From an uncultured Pelagibacteraceae bacterium (GTDB taxonomy: Bacteria > Pseudomonadota > Alphaproteobacteria > Pelagibacterales > Pelagibacteraceae), in the NCBI GenBank assembly GCA_902563575.1, contig CACEXV010000001.1, positions 1-64,000 on the forward strand: a DNA stretch of 64,000 nucleotides, in the 5' to 3' direction. Of the stretch, positions 37,597-46,352 are shown piece by piece; the first letter of the stretch is position 1; each line of letters starts with the position of its first letter. The notes below the pieces were generated by a model. It did not search any database. It saw only the letters and a program-made list of their open reading frames with translations, and had not been told where the DNA came from. Position numbers and translations under genes: made by a program.

Positions 37597-37672
37597 TCCT
37601 CGGTAGCTCAGTTGGTAGAGCAGTTGACTGTTAATCAATTGGTCGCAGGTTCGAGTCCTGCCCGAGGAGCCA
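37597..37672 (+). tRNA. tRNA-Asn (anticodon GTT)
   Basis: The acceptor TCCTCGG pairs with CCGAGGA, then G and encoded CCA. The anticodon loop CTGTTAA carries GTT and the T-loop is TTCGAGT. The gene is 76 bases and ends one base from the stop codon of the opposing regulator gene. Confidence 0.97.
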
Positions 37673-37673
37673 A

Positions 37674-38039
37674 TCAACCAAGTCTCTCGTAAGCTACTGT
37701 ATTTTTAAGAACTTGTAGGATTTTTTCTTTTTGTGATCTTGAAAGAGAAGAAAAAGTTTTACTTAGAAACGAATAATTCAGATCATCTCCCTCTACTCTA
37801 GTTTGATTATTAGCATTAAAATCTCTGAAATCCTCGAAAAAATAAGTAATAGGCACTTTTAGAAATGATGAAAGCTGCATAAGCCTGCTAGAGCTTACTC
37901 CATTTGTGCCTTTTTCATATTTTTGAATTTGTTGGAAGGTAACGTTGATTGCTTGAGCTACTTTTGTTTGGGTTAATCCTAAAGATAGTCTTCTCATTCG
38001 TAATTTTTTACCCAAATGTATGTTAAAATTTTCTTCCAT
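37674..38039 (-). CDS. Xre-family helix-turn-helix transcriptional regulator
   Basis: DNA-binding regulator of 121 residues. The HTH occupies about residues 9-65 (LGKKLRMRRLSLGLTQTKVA, VTFQQIQKYEKGTNGVSSSRL), followed by FLKVPITYFFED. This pattern is close to the alphaproteobacterial PraR-like regulators. I start at ATG 38039, 3-9 bases after the Shine-Dalgarno GGGGAGA; the frame could extend four codons to a TTG, which would place that site inside the gene. It is convergent with tRNA-Asn. Targets unknown. Confidence 0.87.
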   Translation of the reverse strand: MEENFNIHLGKKLRMRRLSLGLTQTKVAQAINVTFQQIQKYEKGTNGVSSSRLMQLSSFLKVPITYFFEDFRDFNANNQTRVEGDDLNYSFLSKTFSSLSRSQKEKILQVLKNTVAYERLG

Positions 38040-38072
38040 TAATCTCCCCAAAAATCAAATTGAACATTAAAT

Positions 38073-38100
38073 TTTATAGTTTGGCAATGAAAAAGTTCAA
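38073..38100 (-). promoter_or_regulatory. Predicted sigma-70 promoter of the Xre regulator gene
   Basis: On the minus strand TTGAAC (38095-38100) is followed by a 16-base spacer and TATAAA (38073-38078). It lies about 34 bases upstream of the regulator ATG. Matches are 4/6 and 5/6 to consensus. The gap to 38202 otherwise holds only a weak 9-bp inverted repeat at 38124-38149. Confidence 0.45.
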
Positions 38101-38202
38101 GATGGGTCCACTTTTTTTTTTAATTTTTAAGGGCTAAAAACCTTAAAAAAAAAGATAATAGGTATTGACTTTATTTAATAATATGCCTGTTTTTTAATAA
38201 AA

Positions 38203-38889
38203 TTACCTAACTTCTTTTAGCCTGTACTCCCAATAACCTCTTTTGTCAAAAGAAGCTTTTAGCCATAAAAATGTTTTTTCTTCATACCATATGTCAGTGT
38301 TTAATTTTTTGTTATCGGGTAATGTCTCGTCAGACGATTTAAAATTAAAATGTAATGAATTGTATTCTTTTCCACCAATAGTAATTTGTTTTTTTCCTAA
38401 AAATGTTACTTTTTGACCAATTATTCTGCCAGATATTGCACTTATTTGAGCTTTTGCCTTTACAATTTCGTGATTCCACCAGGTTCCAATAATAGTATCT
38501 ATGCTGGCTGGGCCCTTGTAGGATGAGCCATCTATAATTAATTGCTTTTGACTATTGTCGACTGTAATATTTACATATTTATTTTTTTTATTTTGTTTAG
38601 TTTTCGAACTAAATGACAAAAATTTACCATTTTTATATTTTTCACTACTGGAAGCGAAATATTTATATAGATTTACTCCTAATTTTGAAATTTTAAACTC
38701 CACGATACTATTTACCGTCAAATTATTGTTATTTCTGTCAAATTCATATTTGTGATAACCTATGGGCTGATTATTTCTGAAAAGTTCATATTCTAAATAA
38801 TCATAATTTTTGTAATGGTCAACATGACCTAATATAAATGTGAACGATATTAAAAAGTAAAAAGTAATTGAAAGGATTATTTTTTTCAT
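38203..38889 (-). CDS. DUF6134-type exported protein, unknown
   Basis: A 228-residue protein with an N-terminal signal peptide (about 1-20). The rest is a beta-rich domain: YLEYELFRNNQPIGYHKYEF near 30-49, then GTWWNHEIV and DIWYEEKTFLWLKASFDKRGYWEYRL at the end. This pattern resembles DUF6134, whose members are predicted periplasmic beta-sandwich proteins. No function can be inferred. It is divergent from cysK with 12 bases between. Confidence 0.7.
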   Translation of the reverse strand: MKKIILSITFYFLISFTFILGHVDHYKNYDYLEYELFRNNQPIGYHKYEFDRNNNNLTVNSIVEFKISKLGVNLYKYFASSSEKYKNGKFLSFSSKTKQNKKNKYVNITVDNSQKQLIIDGSSYKGPASIDTIIGTWWNHEIVKAKAQISAISGRIIGQKVTFLGKKQITIGGKEYNSLHFNFKSSDETLPDNKKLNTDIWYEEKTFLWLKASFDKRGYWEYRLKEVR

Positions 38890-38901
38890 TTATTTTGGTA
38901 T

Positions 38902-39897
38902 ATGGTTAATAATAATTTAATTGCTAGAATTGGAAATACACCATTAATTCGGTTAAAACAAGCCTCTGAAATAACTGGTTGTAACATTTATGGAAAAGCC
39001 GAATATTTTAACCCTGGTCAATCTGTTAAAGATAGAGCTGCATTGTTTATTATAAACGATGCAATAAAAAAAGGTAAAATCAAAAAAGGTGGAACAATTG
39101 TGGAGGGCACAGCAGGGAATACAGGTATTGGACTTGCGGTAATTTCTAGAGAATTAGGTATTAATCTAAAGATAGTAATTCCAAATACACAATCAATTGA
39201 AAAAAAAAATACATTAAAAGATTTAGGTGCTGAACTTATTGAGGTTGAAGCTGTTCCTTACGCTAATCCTGAAAATTATATCAAAAAATCAAAAAAAATA
39301 GCTGACGAATTATCTAAAAAAAATAAAAATGGTGTTTTATGGGCTAATCAATTTGATAATACAGTTAATACTGAAGCACACATTGAAACAACTTCTCAAG
39401 AAATATGGTGTCAGACAGGAGGAAATATAGATGGATTTATATGTGCGGTAGGAACAGGTGGGACTTTAGCTGGTGTTTCAATAGGATTAAAAGAAAAAAA
39501 CAAGAATATTAAAATAGGATTATCTGATCCAATGGGATCTTCGTTATACTCATACTTTAAAGATAAGGAATTGAAAAGTCAGGGAAATTCTATAACGGAA
39601 GGTATAGGTACTGGTAGAATTACGAAAAACTATGAAAAAGCAATTGTCGATGAAGCTTTTCAAACTTCCGATGTAGAAGCTTTAAATATAGTTTATGATT
39701 TGATAATTAGTCAAAAAATAGTACTTGGCGGTTCATCAGGTATTAATATAGCTGGTGCAATTAAACTAGCAAAAAAATTAGGACCAAACAAAAACATAGT
39801 TACTATTTTGTGCGATGATGGAAGAAGGTATGCAAGTAAAATATTTAATAAGAAATTTTTGAAAGAAAAGAATTTACCTATTCCAAAGTGGCTATAA
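38902..39897 (+). CDS. cysK: Cysteine synthase (O-acetylserine sulfhydrylase)
   Basis: PLP enzyme that makes cysteine from O-acetylserine and sulfide. The 331 residues include [10 protein letters not shown], the PLP lysine block [12 protein letters not shown] (Lys near 43), [12 protein letters not shown], and the phosphate loop [16 protein letters not shown] is also present. It is slightly longer than E. coli CysK. It is convergent with aapP, overlapping by 6 bases. Glutathione synthesis genes that use cysteine lie about 5 kb away. Confidence 0.93.
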   Translation: MVNNNLIARIGNTPLIRLKQASEITGCNIYGKAEYFNPGQSVKDRAALFIINDAIKKGKIKKGGTIVEGTAGNTGIGLAVISRELGINLKIVIPNTQSIEKKNTLKDLGAELIEVEAVPYANPENYIKKSKKIADELSKKNKNGVLWANQFDNTVNTEAHIETTSQEIWCQTGGNIDGFICAVGTGGTLAGVSIGLKEKNKNIKIGLSDPMGSSLYSYFKDKELKSQGNSITEGIGTGRITKNYEKAIVDEAFQTSDVEALNIVYDLIISQKIVLGGSSGINIAGAIKLAKKLGPNKNIVTILCDDGRRYASKIFNKKFLKEKNLPIPKWL

Positions 39898-40623
39898 AAT
39901 TTGACTTAAAAATAATTTAGTTCTATCAGATTTGGGATTATCGAAGAATTCTTTTGTTTTTGCTTTTTCAACAATTTTTCCCTCATCCATAAAGATCATG
40001 TTGTCAGCAACCTCTTTTGCAAAACCCATTTCATGCGTTACCACTATCATTGTCATTCCGCCTTTAGCTAAATCTACCATAGAGTCTAGCACCTCTTTAA
40101 TCATTTCAGGATCTAAGGCAGAAGTAGGCTCATCAAATAACATAATTTTTGGCTCCATGCATAATGCTCTTGCAATTGCAGAACGTTGTTGCTGTCCTCC
40201 AGATAATTGACCAGGAAATTTTTTAGCTTGATCAGCAATTTGAACTCTTTCTAAATTTTGCATAGCGATTTCCTCTGCTTGTTTCTTGGGCATTTTTTTA
40301 ACCCAAATAGGTGCAAGAGTACAATTATCTAAAATTGACAAATGCGGAAATAAATTAAACTGTTGAAAAACCATTCCAACTTCTGCCCTTATTTTTTCTA
40401 TATCTTTTGTATTTTCAGAAATTTCGTTACCATCTACAATTATTTGCCCGTCTTGATGTTCTTCAAGTCTATTAATACATCTTATTAACGTAGATTTGCC
40501 AGAACCTGATGGTCCACATATAACAATTTTTTCTTGCTGATTAACTTCTAAACTTACATCTTTCAAAGCTTGAAATTTATCAAACCACTTATTAACATTT
40601 TTTAGTTCAATTATTTTTGTCAT
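39892..40623 (-). CDS. aapP: General L-amino-acid ABC transporter ATP-binding protein
   Basis: ATPase of a polar amino-acid importer, 243 residues. Walker [11 protein letters not shown]-loop FQQFNLFPH, signature [15 protein letters not shown], Walker [16 protein letters not shown], and H-loop VTHEMGFA. It is last in aapJ-aapQ-aapM-aapP, overlapping aapM by 4 bases. Confidence 0.94.
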   Translation of the reverse strand: MTKIIELKNVNKWFDKFQALKDVSLEVNQQEKIVICGPSGSGKSTLIRCINRLEEHQDGQIIVDGNEISENTKDIEKIRAEVGMVFQQFNLFPHLSILDNCTLAPIWVKKMPKKQAEEIAMQNLERVQIADQAKKFPGQLSGGQQQRSAIARALCMEPKIMLFDEPTSALDPEMIKEVLDSMVDLAKGGMTMIVVTHEMGFAKEVADNMIFMDEGKIVEKAKTKEFFDNPKSDRTKLFLSQIL

Positions 40624-41879
40624 TGTCTTTCAGTACTCAATTTTCTCTCTAAATTTTGACTATATCTGCTCATAGCATAACAAATTACCCAGAAAACTAA
40701 ACCTGCAAAAACATACCCTTCCATTGCCATTCCTAGCCATTTAGGATTAGTTTTTGCTAAATTTACCATTCCAGCAAGCTCTAACAAGCCTACAACAAAT
40801 ATAAGTGGTGTATCTTTAACTAAAGCTAAAAAAGTGTTCGCTATACCAGGTATAACTAGTTTCAACGCTTGTGGTAAAACAATTAGAAAATGCATTCTCC
40901 AATATCCCATTCCCAATGATTTAGCAGCTTCATATTGCCCCTTAGGTAAAGCTTGGAGGCCACCTCTGATAACTTCAGCCATATAAGCAGCTTCAAATAA
41001 AGTTATAGCGATTAAAACTCTTATTAATTTATCTACATAAGTTCCATCTGGTAAAAACATAGGAAACATTACAGCTGACATAAACAAAACTGTTATTAAA
41101 GGAACTCCCCTCCATAATTCAATAAATCCTATAGATGAATATCTTATTGCAGGAAGATTTGACCTTCTACCTAGCGCTAATAACATTCCAATTGGAAAAC
41201 ACAAAATTAGGGCAAATGCTGAAACAATGAATGTTAGAGATAGTCCACCCCAAGCTCCAGTTTCAACGTATTTTAATCCAAAATCTCCACCAGATATTAA
41301 TTTAAGCCCAATAATTGGATAGACAAAAACCAAAAAAATAAGAAGGTATTTTTTATATTTTGATGGAACAAAAAACGATGCCCCAACAAGTAAAAAAAGC
41401 ATAATAAATGCTGAATTTATTCTCCACTGTTCAGCATCCGGATACATGCCATATACAAATCTGTTGAACCAAACCTTAACAAACACCCAGCAAGCACCGC
41501 CACTTGTACAATCCTCTTTCTTATTTCCAATAAAATCAGCATCAAATATAAACCAATTCAAAAGTGGAGGCACATATTTTATTAAAGCAAAAATTACCAA
41601 AAGTGTTAAAATGGCATTAAAACTACTTGAGTTAAAATTTTTATTTATTTTATCTAATAATTTATTTCCGCTAAATTCAATTCTGATTAAATATAAACCT
41701 ATTGCACCAAATATAAGTGGTGCAATAAAGCTTATTTTTTCAGGTAAAAAAGAGGTCAAATTGAAATTCAATAAGCTATTTAAAATAATATCAATTAAAC
41801 CAATTGAGATCAAAAATATACCAATAGGTAATGTGCTTTTTAAGTTGTCTTTATTTGGTTTAAAATTAACAATATTCAT
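40620..41879 (-). CDS. aapM: General L-amino-acid ABC transporter permease AapM
   Basis: Inner-membrane permease, 419 residues from ATG 41879, which overlaps the aapQ stop (TAATG) and has AAGGAAA in front. A longer frame begins with a non-ATG codon and adds 12 residues encoded by the end of aapQ. Several N-terminal helices precede the core with [14 protein letters not shown] and the EAA loop [30 protein letters not shown]. The extended N-terminal region is typical of AapM. Confidence 0.93.
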   Translation of the reverse strand: MNIVNFKPNKDNLKSTLPIGIFLISIGLIDIILNSLLNFNLTSFLPEKISFIAPLIFGAIGLYLIRIEFSGNKLLDKINKNFNSSSFNAILTLLVIFALIKYVPPLLNWFIFDADFIGNKKEDCTSGGACWVFVKVWFNRFVYGMYPDAEQWRINSAFIMLFLLVGASFFVPSKYKKYLLIFLVFVYPIIGLKLISGGDFGLKYVETGAWGGLSLTFIVSAFALILCFPIGMLLALGRRSNLPAIRYSSIGFIELWRGVPLITVLFMSAVMFPMFLPDGTYVDKLIRVLIAITLFEAAYMAEVIRGGLQALPKGQYEAAKSLGMGYWRMHFLIVLPQALKLVIPGIANTFLALVKDTPLIFVVGLLELAGMVNLAKTNPKWLGMAMEGYVFAGLVFWVICYAMSRYSQNLERKLSTERQ

Positions 41880-43057
41880 TATTTTTCCTTTATAGCCATT
41901 TTTTTGTTGTACCAATTCATAAATACAGAAATCGATAAACTTAATGATAAATACGTAAGCATAGTAATTGATATAATTTCAATCGCCCTACCAGTTTGCA
42001 TTAAGGCTGTTCCTGCAAAAACTAAAACAATATCAGGATAAGCTATAGCAGCTGCTAGTGAAGAATTTTTTGTTAAATTAAGATATTGATTGGTAGTTGG
42101 TGGAATAATTATTCTTAAAGCTTGAGGCATGACAACAAGTTTTAAAATTTGACCTTTGGTCAAACCGATGGATGCTGCCGCTTCTTTTTGCCCTTTACTC
42201 ACCCCTAATATGCCGGCTCTTACATTCTCTGCAATGAACGTTGCTGTGTACATTGAAAGTGCTAGTGCTAAAGCAATAAGTTCGGGGATTATACTAACAC
42301 CTCCTTTATAAACATAAACCGTTTTAGATAATTGTGTAAGCTCAGGTATTTCAAAGGTTAGTGATACTCCACCGATTAAAAAGGTTAATGTTGGCAAAAC
42401 AAAAAGTATTGCTACAGATATATAAAATGTTGGAAATTGTTTTCCAAATTCATCTCTTTGTTGTTTAGCATACCTCAAGAAAAAGATTATTGCTATAATT
42501 GAAAATATTATTGAATATAAAAATAGTGAAAAATTTGTCCACAAAAATTTAGGTACATACCAGCCTTTAACATTTAAAAAACTTATATCGTAAAAATTTA
42601 TTGAGTCTATTGTTAATGGCAATGCCCTTAATGCTGCAAAGTACCAAAAAAAGATTTGTAAAATTAAAGGAATATTTCTAAATATCTCTACATACCATTC
42701 AGCTGTTTTTGCTATCAGGTAGTTTTGAGATAATCTTGAAATACCTACGGTGACACCTAATATTGTAGCGAAAAATATACCTATTACAGAAACTAAGATT
42801 GTATTTAATAATCCTACTAAGAAGGCTCTAGCATAAGAATGTGAGCCATCATAATCGATTAATGAAAAGGTTATATCAAATGATGACTCTTGAGATAAAA
42901 AACCAAATCCAAAAGAAATACCTCGATTTCCCATATTATTTTGGGCATTAATCGTAAAATAGATAATCAACAAAAGAATGAATAATACTGTAAGTACCTG
43001 AGGTATTAAATTTTTGTTTTTATTAGAAAGATCGAATTTAAAATTTTTAAAGTTCAT
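41879..43057 (-). CDS. aapQ: General L-amino-acid ABC transporter permease AapQ
   Basis: Inner-membrane permease, 392 residues. Motifs: VEIFRNIPLILQIFFWYFA, the inserted segment between helices typical of AapQ, and the EAA loop GVSKGQKEAAASIGLTKGQILKLVVMPQALRI. It pairs with AapM as a heterodimer. It is separated from aapJ by 58 bases that contain a terminator-like hairpin. Confidence 0.94.
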   Translation of the reverse strand: MNFKNFKFDLSNKNKNLIPQVLTVLFILLLIIYFTINAQNNMGNRGISFGFGFLSQESSFDITFSLIDYDGSHSYARAFLVGLLNTILVSVIGIFFATILGVTVGISRLSQNYLIAKTAEWYVEIFRNIPLILQIFFWYFAALRALPLTIDSINFYDISFLNVKGWYVPKFLWTNFSLFLYSIIFSIIAIIFFLRYAKQQRDEFGKQFPTFYISVAILFVLPTLTFLIGGVSLTFEIPELTQLSKTVYVYKGGVSIIPELIALALALSMYTATFIAENVRAGILGVSKGQKEAAASIGLTKGQILKLVVMPQALRIIIPPTTNQYLNLTKNSSLAAAIAYPDIVLVFAGTALMQTGRAIEIISITMLTYLSLSLSISVFMNWYNKKMAIKEK

Positions 43058-43070
43058 TTTTTAAAGAATA

Positions 43071-43103
43071 AAAAAAAGGGCCGGATAAATCCAGCCCTTT
43101 TTA
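43071..43103 (-). terminator. Rho-independent terminator-like hairpin between aapJ and aapQ
   Basis: AAAAAGGGC (43073-43081) pairs with GCCCTTTTT (43094-43102), extended by GGA/TCC inside a C-A mismatch. In the minus-strand transcript the stem is followed by a run of U. This is the form of an intrinsic terminator, placed 13 bases after the aapJ stop, so most transcripts should end here and only some read into the permeases. Confidence 0.8.
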
Positions 43104-43115
43104 ATTAATTAGCAA

Positions 43116-44159
43116 TTATCTTGCTGGTGGTACATAAAGTATTCCGCCTTTTGTCCATAATTGATTTGGACCTCTGTTAGGCAAGATACCTGTGTCAGCT
43201 ATATGTTTTTTATAACTTTCTCCGTAATTACCAACTTGCTCGATAATTCTTAAGCTCCACTCGTTATCTAGACCAAAAGCTGCGCCTAATTCACCCTCCG
43301 AACCAACTAATCTTTTGATTGCTGGATTCTCTGAGTCTTTAAGACTAGAAGCGTTGGATGAATTAACACCATACTCTTCCGCTTCGATCATAGTATTTAG
43401 AGACCATCTTACGATATCTTCCCATACAGAATCCCCTTGTCTTACTACAGGACCTAATGGTTCTTTAGAAATCGTCTCTGGTAATACTTTATGTTCATCT
43501 GGATTAGACATCTTAGTTCTTTGTGCCGCTAAACCAGATTTATCAGTCGTATAAGTATCACATCTTCCAGCATCATAAGCTTGAACAACTTCGTCTGCTT
43601 TTTCAAACGCTATTGGTTCATACTGAATGTTTTTGGAATTAAAGAAGTCTCTCATGTTAAGCTCGGTAGTTGTACCTGTATTTGTACAAGCAGAAATACC
43701 ATTTTTGAAATCATTCACAGAATTAATTCCAGAATTTTTTCTTACCATGAAACCTTGTCCATCATAAAAGTTAACACCAACAAAAGTTAAACCAATGTCA
43801 GCATCTCTAGATAATGTCCAAGTTGTGTTTCGTGCTAATACATCGATTTCACCAGAAGTTAATGCTGTAAATCTTTCTTTAGCACTTAATGGTGTATATT
43901 TTACTTTGTCAGCATCACCTAAAACAGCAGCTGCAACAGCTCTACATACATCCACGTCTATGCCGGTCCAATTTCCTGATGCATCAGCATTAGAAAATCC
44001 TGGAAGTCCTTGAGAAACTCCACATTTTACAAAACCAGCTTTTTTAGTATTTTCAAGTGTCTTTGATTTTTTTGAACCACTTCCTCCCCCTTGGCCACAA
44101 GCCACTAAAAGAATTGAAGCAAATCCAATTAAAATCCAAGTCTTAATTGATTTAATCAT
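43116..44159 (-). CDS. aapJ: General L-amino-acid-binding protein, predicted lipoprotein
   Basis: Periplasmic binding protein for a broad range of amino acids, 347 residues. The signal peptide ends in lipobox LVAC with Cys21, so it may be membrane-tethered, unlike the soluble AapJ of rhizobia. Mature motifs: KCGVSQGLPGFS, WTGIDVDVCRAVAAAVLGD, RFTALTSGEIDVLARNTTWT, and a C-terminal GPNQLWTKGGILYVPPAR. A Shine-Dalgarno GAGAGGAAA precedes the ATG. First gene of aapJQMP. Confidence 0.94.
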   Translation of the reverse strand: MIKSIKTWILIGFASILLVACGQGGGSGSKKSKTLENTKKAGFVKCGVSQGLPGFSNADASGNWTGIDVDVCRAVAAAVLGDADKVKYTPLSAKERFTALTSGEIDVLARNTTWTLSRDADIGLTFVGVNFYDGQGFMVRKNSGINSVNDFKNGISACTNTGTTTELNMRDFFNSKNIQYEPIAFEKADEVVQAYDAGRCDTYTTDKSGLAAQRTKMSNPDEHKVLPETISKEPLGPVVRQGDSVWEDIVRWSLNTMIEAEEYGVNSSNASSLKDSENPAIKRLVGSEGELGAAFGLDNEWSLRIIEQVGNYGESYKKHIADTGILPNRGPNQLWTKGGILYVPPAR

Positions 44160-44192
44160 ATCTATGATTTCCTCTCTTATATTGTTAACAAT

Positions 44193-44215
44193 ATTTTGAA
44201 ACTTAATTTCAAAAT
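44193..44215. repeat. Inverted repeat in the aapJ / tautomerase divergent region
   Basis: ATTTTGAAA (44193-44201) and TTTCAAAAT (44207-44215) are perfect 9-base arms with a 5-base spacer. A palindrome TTGTTAACAA lies next to it at 44183-44192. The position, about 35-55 bases upstream of the aapJ ATG, suits an operator or promoter element. The remaining gap to 44342 is AT-rich with nothing else recognised. Confidence 0.4.
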
Positions 44216-44342
44216 TTTCTTATTATGATTTAATTAATTCTGAATTTCAACGTCGCGCTTTTACAACATTATATATGGTATAAACTCATGTATATACTAA
44301 ATATATGAATTTACACCTGTACAAAATCTAATTTTTCTAAAG

Positions 44343-44348
44343 TATAAT
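44343..44348 (+). promoter_or_regulatory. Consensus -10 (TATAAT) next to the tautomerase start
   Basis: A perfect TATAAT ends 7 bases before the ATG at 44356, which predicts transcription starting at or beside the start codon, so a leaderless mRNA. No strong -35 is visible and no Shine-Dalgarno precedes the ATG. Confidence 0.45.
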
Positions 44349-44355
44349 TGTCTTT

Positions 44356-44796
44356 ATGCCAACATATACAATTAGATATTCAAATTTCAATATTACAAAA
44401 AAGGACATGGAAAAGATAGCAAGAGGAGTGACAAAAGCACATAACATTGCAACAGGGGCTAATTCTTTTTTTGCTCAGGTAATTTTTGAAAAAAATTTAA
44501 AAGGGTCGCATTTTATGGGTGGTAAAACTGTAAATAGTAAAGAGATATTTTTAAATGGTCAGATCCGATCAGGTAGAAGAAATGAAACAAAACAAAATCT
44601 GCTTAAAGAGCTAATGAAATCTTTAATTCAAAACAGCAAAGTAAAAAAAGATAACATATGGATTTATCTTGAAGAACTATTACCAGAGCAAATGATTGAA
44701 TATGGAAATGTTTTGCCTAAATCTGGGAAGGAAAAAGAATGGTTCAACAATTTATCAGAACCATTAAAAAAAAGACTAATTAAAATAGATAATTAA
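44356..44796 (+). CDS. Tautomerase-superfamily protein, cis-3-chloroacrylate dehalogenase (cis-CaaD)-like
   Basis: A 146-residue protein that starts Met-Pro, exposing the catalytic N-terminal proline of the 4-oxalocrotonate tautomerase superfamily. Numbering from that Pro1, it has His28, Arg70, Arg73, Tyr103 and Glu114, the same residues at the same numbers as in cis-CaaD. Matching blocks include FFAQVIFE, IRSGRR, NIWIYLEE, QMIEYGNVLP and KEWFNNL. Cg10062, a poor dehalogenase, shares these residues, so the natural substrate is open: a haloacrylate, an acetylene carboxylate or another unsaturated acid. It stands alone, divergent from aapJ and convergent with trmB. Confidence 0.88.
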   Translation: MPTYTIRYSNFNITKKDMEKIARGVTKAHNIATGANSFFAQVIFEKNLKGSHFMGGKTVNSKEIFLNGQIRSGRRNETKQNLLKELMKSLIQNSKVKKDNIWIYLEELLPEQMIEYGNVLPKSGKEKEWFNNLSEPLKKRLIKIDN

Positions 44797-44799
44797 GTT

Positions 44800-45453
44800 T
44801 TAATTATTTTCGATGATTAATGAATAAATTTTGCTCTCATTTTTGATTGCCTTTTGATGATATTTTGTTTTAATTTTTGTATTAAGATTATGATAGAAAT
44901 CTCTAATTAATTCTCTTTTTTTAAATTCATTAGCAATATTATAAACTTGGTCGTAATAATTATAATTGTCCGTTTTGAAGAAGATTTTACTATTTTTTCT
45001 TCCTTTTTTTGATATTAATCTTAAAAAATTTTCATCGAATAGACGTCTTTTTTGATGTCTTTTTTTAGGCCATGGATCTGGAAATAGAATGTACAAGTCA
45101 TCGTAAATGTAATTTTGATATTTTTTATGAAATTTTTCAAAAACATAAGGAAATATGTATAAATTTTTAATATTATTTTGGATGCAATATTTTGCTACTT
45201 TGGCTAATCCATTTTGAAAGGGATCAATTCCAATAATTATTTTTTTTGTGAATTTTTTTGATAAATAAACCAAATGTTCCCCATGGCCAAAGCCAATTTC
45301 AATTACAATTTTATGTTTCCTAAATAATGAATTTTTTATTTTTCTTGTTTTAAGAAATATAGATGAGTTTTTTTTTTGTAAATCAGTTAAAATTCTAGAC
45401 TTTACTCTGCCAAAAAATAGTTTTTTTCTCACTTTCTTTTTAATTGACTCCAA
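44800..45453 (-). CDS. trmB: tRNA (guanine-N7-)-methyltransferase
   Basis: Makes m7G46 in the tRNA variable loop using SAM. The 217 residues have the SAM motif VIEIGFGHGEHLVYL near 50-64, GIDPFQNGLA, and the family signature LFPDPWPKKRHQKRRL near 125-140. It overlaps gshB by 25 bases at its start, so it is translationally tied to glutathione synthesis, probably by packing rather than function. Confidence 0.95.
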   Translation of the reverse strand: MESIKKKVRKKLFFGRVKSRILTDLQKKNSSIFLKTRKIKNSLFRKHKIVIEIGFGHGEHLVYLSKKFTKKIIIGIDPFQNGLAKVAKYCIQNNIKNLYIFPYVFEKFHKKYQNYIYDDLYILFPDPWPKKRHQKRRLFDENFLRLISKKGRKNSKIFFKTDNYNYYDQVYNIANEFKKRELIRDFYHNLNTKIKTKYHQKAIKNESKIYSLIIENN

Positions 45454-46352
45454 AAGAATTTACTTAAATTTAATCCTGACAAATCCATAAATGTTTTTAA
45501 GCCAGTGGGAGAAGTAACGTTTATATCTCCAGATAAATAATTATCTATAATATCAATACCGGCAAAATAAATATTATTCTTCTTAAGATCTTTTGCTATT
45601 GTCTTTGATATTTTAATTTCCCTAGAATTTAATTTTGTTAAATAAGCCCTTCCACCTTGGGAGATATTACTAAGGATTGAATTCTTTTTGGGAACCCTTT
45701 TAATAGCTCCACAAATTTTACCATTAATTATAAATACTCTTTTATCACCGTATTTTACCCCATTTAAATATTTCTGCACCATTACATGTTTGTATCTTTT
45801 TAAAAAATTTTCTAATTCAATTTTTTTTATAGTATTTTTAATAAATTTAATATGTTTTCCCCCGTAACCATGTGTTGCTTTTATTACGATCTTTTTGTGT
45901 TTTTTTTTAAATTTAATTATTTCAGAGTAACTTTGAGTAAAAATTGTCTCAGGCATAAATTTCTTATATCTTATTGAAAATAACTTTTCATGAGTTTTGA
46001 TAATACCAATGGGAGAATTAATTATTTTTACTTTATTAGACAATGATATTAATGGGTATAGTGATGTAATATAATCGATGTTGAATGGAGGGTTTTGTCT
46101 AATAAGAATAAATTTTACATAGGATAAATCTACATCTTTTTTTTTTGAAATTTTTTTTATAGGCTCAATTTTATAGTACTCTCCCTTGGCTATAATTTTT
46201 CCATTTTTTATACTCAAATTTTTACTTTGATAAAAGAAAATTTTATACCCCATTCTTTGTGCTTCATTGGCTAACAACAAAGTGGTGTCTGTATTCACAT
46301 CTAAAGTGTTTATTGGATCAGATTGTATTGCAACAATATTTTTAATTTTCAT
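45429..46352 (-). CDS. gshB: Glutathione synthetase
   Basis: ATP-grasp ligase that adds glycine to gamma-glutamylcysteine. The 307 residues include QSDPINTLDVNTDTTLLLANEAQ, a Lys/Gly loop KATHGYGGKHIKF, IINGKICGAIKRVPKKN, GGRAYLTKL and INVTSPTGLKTFMDLSG. It overlaps gshA by 11 bases, forming a two-gene glutathione unit. Confidence 0.95.
   Translation of the reverse strand: MKIKNIVAIQSDPINTLDVNTDTTLLLANEAQRMGYKIFFYQSKNLSIKNGKIIAKGEYYKIEPIKKISKKKDVDLSYVKFILIRQNPPFNIDYITSLYPLISLSNKVKIINSPIGIIKTHEKLFSIRYKKFMPETIFTQSYSEIIKFKKKHKKIVIKATHGYGGKHIKFIKNTIKKIELENFLKRYKHVMVQKYLNGVKYGDKRVFIINGKICGAIKRVPKKNSILSNISQGGRAYLTKLNSREIKISKTIAKDLKKNNIYFAGIDIIDNYLSGDINVTSPTGLKTFMDLSGLNLSKFFWSQLKRK

Noticed and set aside
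37477-37672. tRNA-Cys/tRNA-Asn pair as an attachment site for a genomic island
   Set aside because: No integrase, no direct repeat of a tRNA 3' end and no change in gene type or base composition next to it.
38124-38149. Inverted repeat TTTTTAAGG / CCTTAAAAA as a terminator
   Set aside because: The stem is AT-rich, has an 8-base loop and lacks a U-tract in either useful direction; it lies upstream of both the regulator promoter and the end of the neighbouring gene.
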